This document shows positions 46,338-55,256 of a DNA stretch of 62,473 nt, one piece after another (position 1 is the first letter of the stretch; each line of letters begins with the position of its first letter). A program made the position numbers and the translations under genes. The stretch is from DATJFH01 sp035495815 (lineage in GTDB: Bacteria > Acidobacteriota > Terriglobia > Bryobacterales > Bryobacteraceae), in NCBI GenBank assembly GCA_035495815.1, contig DATJFH010000046.1:1-62473 (forward strand), read 5' to 3'. The notes under the pieces are model-generated. The model worked only from the letters and a program-made list of their open reading frames with translations. It ran no database searches and had not been told where the DNA came from.

Positions 46338-48638
46338 TTATTCGAGTGGGAGCAAGACCGTATTGCTCTCGCCGTCACGCACCCGAATTTTGATCTCCGC
46401 GTTAGCTCCGGCCGGCAGCCGGTCGTCGATCTTGAACCGGATAGCTGCCATTCCGACCCGTCCCGACGCGATGCCGGCATACGAGGGCTCGAAGGCACTG
46501 TCACCGGAAAGGATGGTCACTGCGTCGGAAAGAGCAAATCCGGCCGATTCCTGGACGCCGAACCCCTCCGGCGGCATCTGCAGGAACGGTCCCAGACCGG
46601 TGCCCAGCAGAGTTACCGTCTCGCCACGCCGTGCGCGGCTGTCTACCGCCACCGGATCGCCGTTTTCGTGGAAGAAGAGCCCGAACGCCTGGCCGTCAAT
46701 CACTTTGTTGAAGAGTCCGGGAGCGTTCCGCGCGACTTTGAATTCGGCGGACACATCGGGCTTGCCGCCGGACTGAACGGTCAGGGTGTAGACGCCGTCC
46801 GCGAGGTCGGATGGAAGCTGCGCGTTGATCTGCTCCGGGGATACGAAGACGAGGGGTAAGATCTTCCCGTTCATGTTCACCGTGACGCCGCCCAGTGTCT
46901 GGCGGAGAGGGCTCGTTGGACCTGCCTGGTATTCCTGAGCCAGGTTCACCCCGAAAATGGAAACGATCGATCCCGCGGCGACCGCATCGAGGGGTGTGTC
47001 TCCGGCGGCGTTCCTGACGGCACGGTCCTGCAGCGCGGGTACCCGGTCCAGAACGGCGCGGATGAATCGGGGCGACGTCATGCCGATGGTCAGCGTGCGG
47101 GAATTGCTGGTCATGTCGCCTTCCCAATTCTGGAACTTGAAGCCCAGCTTGGTTTCGATGGTCACCTGTACCTGGGATTGCGCGTCATAGTAGCCGTCGG
47201 CGGTGGACGGCTCCATTGACAGCCGGGCGCCTTCCGGTGGAGTAATGGTGATGTTCAGCCGATTGCGAAGCTTGTAGTTGAGAGACAGCGATTGAGGTCC
47301 GGGTATCGCGGTGAGAGTCCGGTCGCCTTCGCCGGAATCGCCCCAACCCTGGAAATCCAGCCGTGAATCTTCAGTCAATTTCAACGACGCCGGGGCGGTC
47401 AGGCGGATGCGCGAACCGTTCGGCTTTTCGATCACACACGGCAGGGCGCAATCCTCGCCGTCTACCTGGATCACGACGCCCGGAACCTGGCTGCCGATGG
47501 AAATCCGGCTCTGCCCCTCGTAGACCGCCGTATACCGCAGATCGATCGGCAGGCCGTTGTTATCGAGCGTTTGGCCGGCCACGATCGTCTGGGCGGCGGC
47601 GCCTCCCTGCGACCAGGATTTGAACACGTAAGTGTTGCCCTCGGCGTCCGTCTGGGTGAGCGGCGCGGACACCGTGTGCAGCGAATTCACAGCCCAGGCG
47701 AAGTTGTTGCTCAGCCAGTTGGAACGCCCGTCCACTGTCAGGGTCAGGCCGGGGGGGCTGGTCAGAAAACTGACTCGCTGCCCGGCGACGTAATTGGCGG
47801 TGACACTCAGCGATCCTTGCAGTTCGCCAACGACGTAGGCGTGATTGATGGCGCCCCCATCGTTCCAGGAGTCGAAGACCCAGAGCTTTCCGTGGTTGTC
47901 GATCTGATCGGGCATCGAACCGAGAGTGTGGGTTGTCCCTGCTCCCCAATTGAGACTGGCGGGGGTAGTGACCGGCGAGCGGTCTGCCAGGACTTGCAAA
48001 CCCGACGGGACCGATTGAACCGTAATCGTCCGCGCGCGGACAAACTTCGGATAAATAGAAAGCGGTCCAGTGACAGTGGCCGAATTCTGGAACGCCTGGC
48101 TGTCGTTCCCGAGTCCGCTATACCACCCTACGAACACCCATCCCGGGTTGGGGCTGGCTTGTAAGCTGAGCGACCCTTTTGCCGCATAGAAGGATCCGGT
48201 ACAGGCGAACGCGTTACCGGAAAGGGATACGGTTCCCGGCGAATCGGAGCCGCAAACCGCGAAAACGACTCTTACCTGGTAGGCGATGCTTACATTCGCG
48301 TTGATTTCGGTGATGTCCGGATCGGCGGTGGCCACGCAGGGATCAGGACAGGCGCCCCGGTTGGTGACAAACCCGTTTACTTGCCACTGCGTACTGCCAG
48401 TCACGTCAAGCTGGCTATAAGTGCGGAGAGTGTGCGAGCTGCCCGCGGGCCACAGCAACGTGACCGGAGTTTTGTAGGTTTGCCCGTCCACATTGACTTC
48501 CACGCTAATGCCGCCGGGAACGGTGCCGATCCTGGTGCTGACGATTTTCGGCGTTTGCGCGAGCGCAGAACTGCAAAGACCGAATACTACTATCGAGGAA
48601 ACTAATATGGATGCTTTAGTAGTAATAGTCCTTCCCAT
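46338..48638 (-). CDS. Secreted repeat protein with Solibacter-type C-terminal domain
   Basis: 766 residues from the ATG at 48638 (AAGGTGAT site), with a signal peptide (ILVSSIVVFGLCSSALAQ). The N-terminal half consists of beta-rich repeats with bacterial InlB-B-type spacing: SPNPGWVFVGWYSG, KLWVFDSWNDGGA, NTYVFKSWSQGGA, LDFQGWGDSGEGDR, FKFQNWEGDMT, each ending in a W near a strand. The C-terminal ~230 residues match the Solibacter C-terminal domain: VAAGSIVSIFGVNLA, LGGVTVNMNGK, VFVSPEQINAQLPSD and ETVTLLGTGLGPF. The domain is a strong marker of Solibacter-type Acidobacteriota; the biochemical role is unknown, with cell-surface or matrix binding possible. Confidence 0.9.
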   Translation of the reverse strand: MGRTITTKASILVSSIVVFGLCSSALAQTPKIVSTRIGTVPGGISVEVNVDGQTYKTPVTLLWPAGSSHTLRTYSQLDVTGSTQWQVNGFVTNRGACPDPCVATADPDITEINANVSIAYQVRVVFAVCGSDSPGTVSLSGNAFACTGSFYAAKGSLSLQASPNPGWVFVGWYSGLGNDSQAFQNSATVTGPLSIYPKFVRARTITVQSVPSGLQVLADRSPVTTPASLNWGAGTTHTLGSMPDQIDNHGKLWVFDSWNDGGAINHAYVVGELQGSLSVTANYVAGQRVSFLTSPPGLTLTVDGRSNWLSNNFAWAVNSLHTVSAPLTQTDAEGNTYVFKSWSQGGAAAQTIVAGQTLDNNGLPIDLRYTAVYEGQSRISIGSQVPGVVIQVDGEDCALPCVIEKPNGSRIRLTAPASLKLTEDSRLDFQGWGDSGEGDRTLTAIPGPQSLSLNYKLRNRLNITITPPEGARLSMEPSTADGYYDAQSQVQVTIETKLGFKFQNWEGDMTSNSRTLTIGMTSPRFIRAVLDRVPALQDRAVRNAAGDTPLDAVAAGSIVSIFGVNLAQEYQAGPTSPLRQTLGGVTVNMNGKILPLVFVSPEQINAQLPSDLADGVYTLTVQSGGKPDVSAEFKVARNAPGLFNKVIDGQAFGLFFHENGDPVAVDSRARRGETVTLLGTGLGPFLQMPPEGFGVQESAGFALSDAVTILSGDSAFEPSYAGIASGRVGMAAIRFKIDDRLPAGANAEIKIRVRDGESNTVLLPLE

Positions 48639-49156
48639 GGCCTTTATCACCTTCCTACCAGAGTGGCTGCTTCGATGTTCGCTCGCAATGCAGGTATCCA
48701 CTTAGAAACAGAATTAGAAAACCCAAAGTACAAATGATTGAAAACATTCGCATTACAGCGATTATCGGGTGTGCTGTCACGATCTGAGTCCGGTTCGGTT
48801 ATGCCTTCACCCAGGGAGGCGGATTGAGGAGAGGCAGGAGCGGACCCGGGAGTACGCATGCTCGATACCGACGTCATACAAGAACGCGAGGAGACACCCA
48901 ACTATGCCGAGAAAAGCAGGAACAGATATTCATCGCCATAATGGGGCCAAATCTGTAGGGGAGAAGAAAAAAAGTGAGTGGGCAAGCGGCAGGCAGTGCG
49001 GCGCGGGCCGGCGATACCACAATCAAAGCGGATTGCCTGGCTCGGCCGGCGGAGCAACCGAGACGGCGCCGGCAGCCAGAAAACGTCTGCGAGAAAACCT
49101 GGAAGTGCCCCGAATTGTATCGGCCGGCCGGGCCGCTCTGAAGAAATCCGGGCTGA
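48639..49156. other. Intergenic region, no supported gene
   Basis: 518 bases upstream of the secreted repeat gene. An AT-rich stretch (about 48660-48770) probably holds its promoter, but no clear -35/-10 pair was found. A small plus-strand open frame beginning MPRKAGTDIHRH at 48904, with GAGGAG upstream, runs antisense into the oxidoreductase gene and is not supported. Nothing else is seen. Confidence 0.5.
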
Positions 49157-50764
49157 CTAACCGTCGAGCTTCCAGTTCGTTCGGTACTGGCGCTTCAGGT
49201 AGCCGTTCGCTTCGGGCGAATTCGAAACCCGACCGGCGGCCGGGTCGTACTCCAGCTGTTTGCCGACCCGGTGCGCGACCAGTCCCAGCAGCATCTGCTC
49301 CATCATCGTGCCTGCGTAATCGAAATCGCAGTGAGTCTTGCTGCTGGTTCCGTGCTTGACGGAGTTGCTCTTCCCTTTGCAGGCGTCCAGCCAGTCCTGC
49401 TGGAAGAGATCGGCGCCGCGGGCCGGGGCTGAGCTGCTGCTCTCCGCGGCGAGGATGGCTTTGACCGAATCGTTTGGCATGCTCAAAGCCGCGGGTCCCG
49501 CTCCGGTGATGCTCTGGACGACGGGGAAGCCGTTCGGCCCGGGTTCGGCGCTGGGCATGGCGGTCATGCCGGGAGGAAGATTGCGTGCCGCCTGCCGCCG
49601 CGCCGGAGCGCCCCCGCGGCCACCACGCGGCGCCTGCGTCACCTGACCCGTGCCGCCGATCAAGGGAAGCACCTCGGAAGAACCACGCCGCTTGTAGTAC
49701 GTGAGGTCGCCGTCGTCGTTGTTGGGGATAATCACGCGGGTAGTGAAGTCGGCCACGATGGCGCCCTTCGAGCCCTCGAAAATGGCGCCGTTGGCGATGC
49801 GGGAGACGTCCACGTAGTTCTTGGGTGATTCCGGCTTCAGCCCGCCCTGATACCAGACCACCTGGACCGGTCCCCGCCAGGAGTTGGCCGGGTGATCGAA
49901 GCGGACCTTGAGTTTCACCGGCGTAATATTGGGGTCGTATTTGTCGCTGACTTCCTGATCCACTTCGACAGCGACCGGCGCGCCGGCGTCGATGGAGTTC
50001 CAAAGCAGGTCCATCGTATGGGCGCCCATGTCGCCCATCTGTCCGACCCCGAAATCCCGGTACATATTCCAGAAGAGGCAATTGAGTCCGGCGGAGCCGC
50101 CAAAGTACTGCGGACTGTAAGGATGGTAGGGCGACGGCCCGATCCACTGCTCATAATGCAGCGACGCCGGCGGCTGTCCCTCGGCCACCGGATAGCCCGG
50201 CCTCGGCAGCTTCCGGCTGTCCCAACCGTGGATCGTTTTCAATTCGCCGACCGCGCCGTCGAGGATCAGCTCCCGCAGCCGCTCGAAATTGGGATAGGCA
50301 TGCCGCTGTGTCCCATGCTGCGTGGCGACCTTGGCGCGGCGCTTGAGGTAATTGGCGCGCACCGTGCGCACCTCGTCCACGCTGATGCCGAGCGGCTTCT
50401 CGCAGTAAACGTGCATGTCCCGGTTGAGGGCCCAGTTGGCGATAAAGGCGTGATGGTGGTCGGCCGTGCAGATGATGACGGCCTCGACATCTTTCTGGTC
50501 GAGGCAGCGGCGCCAATCCCAATACGTCTTGGCCTTGGGGAAAAGCTCGAGCGCCTCCTTCGTGCGGAGGTCGTTCGTGTCGCATAGCGCGACTACGTTC
50601 TCATGCCGCAGGAAATTGTAATGCGCGGTTCCGCGGCCCCACACGCCGATGAGGGCTATATTCAGCTTGGAGCCGGGCGTATTCTGGCCGCGAAGCGAGC
50701 CGCTCTTGAGAATGGTGAGGCCGGCTGACGCAGCCGCGGATTTGAGCAAGTCACGTCGATGCAT
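49157..50764 (-). CDS. Gfo/Idh/MocA-family oxidoreductase, Tat-exported, long form
   Basis: 535 residues with a Tat leader (HRRDLLKSAAASAGLTIL). NAD(P) site: LNIALIGVWGRGTAHYN; catalytic signature HVYCEKPLGISVDEV; then ASLHYEQWIGPSPYHPY, GQMGDMGAHTMDLLWNSI. An Ala/Gly/Pro-rich, low-complexity insertion (about 380-450, with GGRGGAPARRQAARN) lengthens the protein beyond the 430 residues of the window's other member. Substrate is unknown, probably a sugar or sugar acid. It stands alone, with the leftward neighbour 518 bases away; to the right the plus-strand zinc-ribbon gene begins at 50966. Confidence 0.88.
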   Translation of the reverse strand: MHRRDLLKSAAASAGLTILKSGSLRGQNTPGSKLNIALIGVWGRGTAHYNFLRHENVVALCDTNDLRTKEALELFPKAKTYWDWRRCLDQKDVEAVIICTADHHHAFIANWALNRDMHVYCEKPLGISVDEVRTVRANYLKRRAKVATQHGTQRHAYPNFERLRELILDGAVGELKTIHGWDSRKLPRPGYPVAEGQPPASLHYEQWIGPSPYHPYSPQYFGGSAGLNCLFWNMYRDFGVGQMGDMGAHTMDLLWNSIDAGAPVAVEVDQEVSDKYDPNITPVKLKVRFDHPANSWRGPVQVVWYQGGLKPESPKNYVDVSRIANGAIFEGSKGAIVADFTTRVIIPNNDDGDLTYYKRRGSSEVLPLIGGTGQVTQAPRGGRGGAPARRQAARNLPPGMTAMPSAEPGPNGFPVVQSITGAGPAALSMPNDSVKAILAAESSSSAPARGADLFQQDWLDACKGKSNSVKHGTSSKTHCDFDYAGTMMEQMLLGLVAHRVGKQLEYDPAAGRVSNSPEANGYLKRQYRTNWKLDG

Positions 50765-50953
50765 AGGGCGATCCTCCCGTTCATCCTATCGGAGTTTGCG
50801 ATGAATTTCCCGGGCGGGAATCCCGGGAACTCTCAACCGGAGGAACTGCTCAGCGCGCCAGGCGCTTCGGGAATGCCTTTCCGGCGCAGTTCCCGGGGCG
50901 GCAAGCGCGGGGGCGTGGGATTGCCAGGGCGCCAGCCTCCGGCGTCCGTCCGA

Positions 50954-50959
50954 TATAAT
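50954..50959 (+). promoter_or_regulatory. -10 box (TATAAT) with likely leaderless transcript
   Basis: A perfect TATAAT lies 7 bases before the ATG at 50966. The expected transcription start (about 7 bases downstream) coincides with that ATG, so the mRNA would be leaderless. A good -35 element is not visible. Confidence 0.45.
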
Positions 50960-50965
50960 CATCCA

Positions 50966-51121
50966 ATGGAAGAGCAGAAGCTCGAACGCCCCGAACCAGC
51001 GGCCGAGGAGGAGTTGGCGATGCTGTACTGCCCGGTCTGCTCGACGCGGCTCACCGGCCGCCAATGCAAGCTTCTGTGCGAAAAATGCGGCTACTATATG
51101 AGCTGCGCGGATTACTACTGA
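50966..51121 (+). CDS. Small zinc-ribbon protein
   Basis: 51 residues. An acidic start (MEEQKLERPEPAAEEEL) precedes a zinc-ribbon: LYCPVCSTRLTGRQCKLL and CEKCGYYMSCADYY, with C-x2-C ... C ... C-x2-C ... C, possibly binding one zinc, and a C-terminal Tyr pair. It has no ribosome binding site, but TATAAT lies directly before it. The DinB-like gene starts two bases after its stop (51123), so the three genes zinc ribbon, DinB, M28 peptidase form a tight unit. The function is unknown. Confidence 0.75.
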   Translation: MEEQKLERPEPAAEEELAMLYCPVCSTRLTGRQCKLLCEKCGYYMSCADYY

Positions 51122-51122
51122 A

Positions 51123-51608
51123 ATGCACTCCCTAGCTGAAGACCTCGAACGCTTCCGGCGGGGCGCCGAAGTGCTGGCCACGGTGCTGACCGGAGCGGCC
51201 GGCGAAGAAGTCGACTTTGCGCCTGCCCCGGGCAAGTGGACGATTCGCCAGATCATGGCGCACCTGGCCGATTCCGAGCTTGTGGGGGCCCAGCGGATGC
51301 GGCGCGTGATCGCCGAAGAGAATCCCACTCTCACAGCCTTCGATCAGGACGCCTGGACAAGAAACCTGGACTACGCCAGGCGCAAGCCGACCCAGTCGCT
51401 CGAAACTTTCCGGCGTTTGCGGGCCGAGAATTATGAACTGCTGAAGGAACTGCCGGAAGCGGCTTTCGAGCGTTCTGGCGTGCACACTGAAAACGGCCGG
51501 ATGACACTGCGAAGCCTGCTCGAGGGCTACGCCGATCACGCGGAAAGCCACGCCCGCCAGCTTCAGAGCATTCGCGCGGAATACAAAAAAATCAAGGGCA
51601 GGAAGTGA
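51123..51608 (+). CDS. DinB-like four-helix protein
   Basis: 161 residues. DinB/DfsB-like: PAPGKWTIRQIMAHLADSE, with a metal-binding His, and the C-terminal His pair in YADHAESHARQLQSI, which together form the usual H...H...H metal site on a four-helix bundle. Members include thiol-dependent transferases and maleylpyruvate isomerase-like proteins, so the reaction is not deducible. The start lies two bases after the zinc-ribbon stop, and its end overlaps the peptidase start by 4 bases. Confidence 0.85.
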   Translation: MHSLAEDLERFRRGAEVLATVLTGAAGEEVDFAPAPGKWTIRQIMAHLADSELVGAQRMRRVIAEENPTLTAFDQDAWTRNLDYARRKPTQSLETFRRLRAENYELLKELPEAAFERSGVHTENGRMTLRSLLEGYADHAESHARQLQSIRAEYKKIKGRK

Positions 51609-53173
51609 AGCGCCACCTGCTTATCGCGCTGTGGGCGGCGTTTTCGCTGCCGGGCGAGCCGAAGCTTCCGGAGGCGAAGCGCTGGTGGTCCCACGTGCTT
51701 TACCTGGCGGACGACAAGCTCGAAGGCCGTGAAACCGGCAGCGAAGGTCATCGGCGCGCGGCCGCCTACGTAGCCGGCGAATTCGAGCGCAGCGGCCTGA
51801 AACCGGCGGGCGATTCCGGCTACATGCAGACCGTGCGGCTTCGCTCGCGATGGATCGTGGAGACGCAGTCCAGTGTCGTCCTGGTTCGAAACGGCAGGCG
51901 CGAGCCGCTTACCCTGGGAGAGGACTGCATCGTAAGCATGCGGACAGAGGCGCCGGAGCAGCTCTCGGCGCCGCTGGTGTTCGTCGGTTACGGACTGGTT
52001 GTGCCGGAGATGAAGTACGACGATCTGGCGGGACTTGACCTGCGCGGCAAGATCGCGGTTTACATCGCCGGCGGTCCGGAGTCGATTTCAGGTTCGCTGC
52101 GATCTCATTACCAGTCCACGGCGGAGCGGGCCAAAACATGGCAGAGGGCCGGGGCGGTCGGCTCGGTTGCGATCGCGAGTCCGAGATCGAGCGACCTGCC
52201 GTGGCACCGGACGAGCGGAGCGCGGCTGCAGCCGGCGATGAACCTGGCCGACAAGGCGGCCCCGGAGCGGCTCTCGATCATCGCCAACACCGCGCATGCG
52301 GACAAGTTCCTGGCAGGGTCCGGTCACACCGTGCAGGAGTTGTTCGCGCTCTCCCGGTCCGGGAAGCGGCTTCCCAAGTTCCCGATTCCGGCCGTGCTCG
52401 AAGCGCGCGTACGCCTGGACCATAAGGAACTGGAGTCCCAGAACGTGGCAGGCATCCTCCCGGGGACGGACCCCAAGCTGAAAAACGAGTATGTGGTTCT
52501 GTCGGCGCACCTCGATCATCTGGGACGCGGGAAACCGGTGAACGGCGACGCCGTTTACAACGGCGCGATGGATAACGCGTCGGGAATCGCCACCCTCATC
52601 GAGACAGCAGCCGCGCTGCGCGGTTCGGGAGCGAAGCTCCATCGCTCGGTGCTGTTCGTGGCGGTGACGGGCGAGGAAAAAGGGCTGCTCGGCTCCCAGT
52701 ATTTCTCTACCCACCCCACCGTCAAGAAAAGCGACATCGTGGCGAATCTGAACATGGACATGTTCCTGCCGCTGTTTCCGCTGCGGATCCTGACGGCGAT
52801 CGGCGCCCAGGAGTCCGATCTGGGCGACCGCGCGCGCGCGGTGGCAGGTCCCCTCGGTATCGCGGTCGAGAACGATCCGGAACCGCAGCGCAACCGTTTC
52901 ATCCGGAGCGATCAGTACAATTTCATCCTGCAGGGCGTCCCGGCGCTGGCGTTGAAAGTGGGCTACAGGAAGCGGTCGCCGGAAGAGGGCATTGCCAGGA
53001 AATGGCTGGAACAGCGGTATCATGCTCCCTCCGACGACGTGAACCAGCCGGTGGACTTCAAAGCCGCCGCGGATTTCAATCACGTGATGGCGCTGCTTAC
53101 CGAGGCGATCGCCAACCAGACCGACCGGCCGAAGTGGAAGGACAGCAGCTTTTTCCGCCGCTTCGCGCAGTAA
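51605..53173 (+). CDS. M28-family metallopeptidase with PA-like insert
   Basis: 522 residues from a GTG at 51605, overlapping the DinB gene by 4 bases. A short leader (HLLIALWAAFSLPG) suggests export. An N-terminal region with LADDKLEGRETGSEGH is typical of M28 peptidases; a PA-like insertion spans about 115-235 (LVFVGYGLVVPEMKYDDLAG). Zinc ligands appear as VVLSAHLDHLG, GAMDNASG, VTGEEKGLLGS with the catalytic Glu, LNMDMFLP and the final His in YHAPSDDVN. It probably removes N-terminal residues from peptides outside the cytoplasm. Its end faces the aldehyde dehydrogenase gene. Confidence 0.9.
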   Translation: MKRHLLIALWAAFSLPGEPKLPEAKRWWSHVLYLADDKLEGRETGSEGHRRAAAYVAGEFERSGLKPAGDSGYMQTVRLRSRWIVETQSSVVLVRNGRREPLTLGEDCIVSMRTEAPEQLSAPLVFVGYGLVVPEMKYDDLAGLDLRGKIAVYIAGGPESISGSLRSHYQSTAERAKTWQRAGAVGSVAIASPRSSDLPWHRTSGARLQPAMNLADKAAPERLSIIANTAHADKFLAGSGHTVQELFALSRSGKRLPKFPIPAVLEARVRLDHKELESQNVAGILPGTDPKLKNEYVVLSAHLDHLGRGKPVNGDAVYNGAMDNASGIATLIETAAALRGSGAKLHRSVLFVAVTGEEKGLLGSQYFSTHPTVKKSDIVANLNMDMFLPLFPLRILTAIGAQESDLGDRARAVAGPLGIAVENDPEPQRNRFIRSDQYNFILQGVPALALKVGYRKRSPEEGIARKWLEQRYHAPSDDVNQPVDFKAAADFNHVMALLTEAIANQTDRPKWKDSSFFRRFAQ

Positions 53174-53195
53174 GAGGATTCGGCAAGGGCGACGG

Positions 53196-53218
53196 GGCCA
53201 TCCGCCTGGCGGGAGGCC
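53196..53218. terminator. Convergent stem-loop between peptidase and aldehyde dehydrogenase
   Basis: GGCC (53196-53199) and GGCC (53215-53218) pair around CCGC/GCGG with a CTG loop and a 2x2 internal loop. It abuts the aldehyde dehydrogenase stop. No T-run is present. Confidence 0.35.
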
Positions 53219-54661
53219 TCAGTACTTCAGATAAACGGTCTTGTAATCGCTGTAAAACTCCAGCGCCGCCGGACCCTGCTCCTTCGGTCCGAAGCTGGAT
53301 TCCTTCGATCCGCCGAAGGGGAGCTGATACTCCACTCCAGCGCTGGGCAGGTTCACCGTCAACAGACCGGCCTCCATGCTGTAGACGTAATCGAACACCC
53401 GGGACAGGTTGGTCGTCTGGATCGAAGCGGACAGGCCGAACGGAATCTCGTTGGCGATCCGCATCGCATCGCTGAAATCCTTGGCCCGCATCACCGCCAG
53501 CACGGGGCCGAAAATCTCCTCCTGAGCGATGCGCATATTCCCGGTCACGTCCGCGAAGATGGTCGGCTCGACAAAGTAGCCTTTGCCGAGGCCATCGGCC
53601 GTCAGCCGTTTTCCGCCGATCTTCGGCTCGCCCGCTTCCTTCCGGCCGATCTCGATGTACTCGAGCACGGTGTTCAACTGCGCCTCGTCCACAGCCGGAC
53701 CGATGTCGACGCCGGGCTGCATTCCGTCGCCGACCTTGAGCTTCTTCGTCCGTTCGACCAGCGCAGCCACGAACTTGTCGTAGACGGAGTCTTCGACGAT
53801 GGCGCGGCTGGTCGCGGTGCACTTCTGGCCGGTGGAGAAGAACGACGCGTTGACCACGTTCTCTACCGCGGCTCCAAAATCGGCGTCACCGAGCACGATG
53901 GTTGGATTTTTACCTCCCATTTCGAGCTGGATCCGCAGCCGCCGCTTCGACGCTTCGCCATGCAGCCATTGTCCGATCTGGCACGATCCGGTGAACGACA
54001 AGGCTTTCAGCGGCTTGGCGTCCACCAGCGCCTGTCCCAGCTCACCGCCGGAACCGGCCACGAAATTAACCACGCCTTTCGGCACGCCCGCCTCATGCAG
54101 CGCCTCGACGATGCGCCAGGCGCTCAACGGAGCCGCCGACGCGGGCTTCAGCACGACCGTGTTGCCGCAGATCAACGCCGGCGCCAGCTTCCAGGCCGGA
54201 ATCGCCGAGGGAAAATTCCACGGCGTCACCAGGCCTACCACTCCAAGCGCCTTGCGGATGGCGAACATGTGGACGCGGTCGCGCTCGGAGGGAACCATCA
54301 TGCCCGGCATCCGCGAGCCCTCCCCGCCGAAATAGCGAAGAATGTTGATGGCGCGCCGGACTTCGCCTTTGGCCTCGGGCAGCGTCTTGCCTTCCTCCCG
54401 CGTCATTTCGGCGCCGAGCTGATCGAACTTGCGGTCCATGATTTCGGCGGCTTTGAAGAGCAGGTTCCCGCGGGAGGGGGCGGGCATGGCCGACCAGGCC
54501 GGAAAGGCGGCCGCCGCGGCCGCAGCCGCATCGACCACGTCCTGCGCCGACCCTTTCGAGAACAGACCGACCACCTCGTCGGTGTTGGCCGGATTCCGGT
54601 TCTCGAACGTCTTTGCGCTCCCGGCCCATTCGCCGTTGATGTAGTTCCTGTATGTTTGCAT
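53219..54661 (-). CDS. NAD(P)-dependent aldehyde dehydrogenase
   Basis: 480 residues from the ATG at 54661; a TTG two codons earlier is possible. ALDH motifs: TPWNFPSAIPAWKLAPAL (with Asn149), NTVVLKPA, the catalytic Glu247 in RIQLEMGGKNP, catalytic Cys281 in FFSTGQKCTATSR, and EEIFGPVLAVM. The sequence most resembles the succinate-semialdehyde and 2-oxoglutarate-semialdehyde (2,5-dioxopentanoate) dehydrogenase group. No sugar-acid dehydratase gene accompanies it. It is last of the leftward run that begins with the M16 peptidase and lies 21 bases after LemA. Confidence 0.9.
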   Translation of the reverse strand: MQTYRNYINGEWAGSAKTFENRNPANTDEVVGLFSKGSAQDVVDAAAAAAAAFPAWSAMPAPSRGNLLFKAAEIMDRKFDQLGAEMTREEGKTLPEAKGEVRRAINILRYFGGEGSRMPGMMVPSERDRVHMFAIRKALGVVGLVTPWNFPSAIPAWKLAPALICGNTVVLKPASAAPLSAWRIVEALHEAGVPKGVVNFVAGSGGELGQALVDAKPLKALSFTGSCQIGQWLHGEASKRRLRIQLEMGGKNPTIVLGDADFGAAVENVVNASFFSTGQKCTATSRAIVEDSVYDKFVAALVERTKKLKVGDGMQPGVDIGPAVDEAQLNTVLEYIEIGRKEAGEPKIGGKRLTADGLGKGYFVEPTIFADVTGNMRIAQEEIFGPVLAVMRAKDFSDAMRIANEIPFGLSASIQTTNLSRVFDYVYSMEAGLLTVNLPSAGVEYQLPFGGSKESSFGPKEQGPAALEFYSDYKTVYLKY

Positions 54662-54682
54662 AGTCAAATTTTCAGGTTACAG

Positions 54683-55249
54683 CTAAAAGGCCACCTTCGG
54701 CGCTACCCGCGACGTGGGATCGGTTTTGAAGTAGGCGTCGTTGCGCTGGAAACCGGACATGGACGCGATCAGGTTATTCGGGAACAGCGCGATCTGGGTG
54801 TTGTAACGCTGCACGACTTCGTTGTATTTCCGCCGCTCGACGGCGATGCGATTCTCGGTGCCCGCCAGCTCGTCCTGCAGGCGCAGAAAGTTCTCGTTCG
54901 CCTTCAAATTCGGATAGTTCTCGACTACCACCAGCAGCCGCGACAGCGCGCCGTCGAGAGCGCTGTTGGCGGCGATTTTCTCCTGCGGCGTTCTCGCCCC
55001 ACCGAGCTGCGCACGGGCCGCCGTTACCGAGTCAATGACCGCTTTCTCATGCGCGGCGAATCCCTTGACTGTGTTCACCAGATTCGGAATCAGGTCCGCG
55101 CGGCGCTGGAGCGCCACGTCCACCTGGGCCCACGCCCCGGCGATAGCCTCGTTCTGTACGGCCAGCTCGTTGCGCACGGAAACGAATTTTCCGCCGAACA
55201 GCAGTCCGACCAGCAGCAGAACTCCCAAAACGATCAGAAGTGGTTTCAT
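54683..55249 (-). CDS. lemA: LemA family protein
   Basis: 188 residues from the ATG at 55249, which has a GAGGAG site. One N-terminal transmembrane helix (LLIVLGVLLLVGLLFGG) precedes a long helical domain with VRNELAVQNEAIAGAWAQVD, RRADLIPNLVNTVKGFAAHE, and PNLKANENFLRLQDELAGTENRI, then ALFPNNLIASMSGF. LemA proteins are membrane-anchored helical bundles, often found with TPM-domain (YgcG-like) genes as here. Their role is poorly understood. The gene lies 7 bases after the nucleotidyltransferase-like gene. Confidence 0.95.
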   Translation of the reverse strand: MKPLLIVLGVLLLVGLLFGGKFVSVRNELAVQNEAIAGAWAQVDVALQRRADLIPNLVNTVKGFAAHEKAVIDSVTAARAQLGGARTPQEKIAANSALDGALSRLLVVVENYPNLKANENFLRLQDELAGTENRIAVERRKYNEVVQRYNTQIALFPNNLIASMSGFQRNDAYFKTDPTSRVAPKVAF

Positions 55250-55256
55250 TTTCTCC

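Noticed and set aside
48904..49359. Plus-strand small gene beginning MPRKAGTDIHRH with a GAGGAG upstream
   Set aside because: It runs antisense into the oxidoreductase C-terminus with no family likeness; kept only as a note in the intergenic entry.
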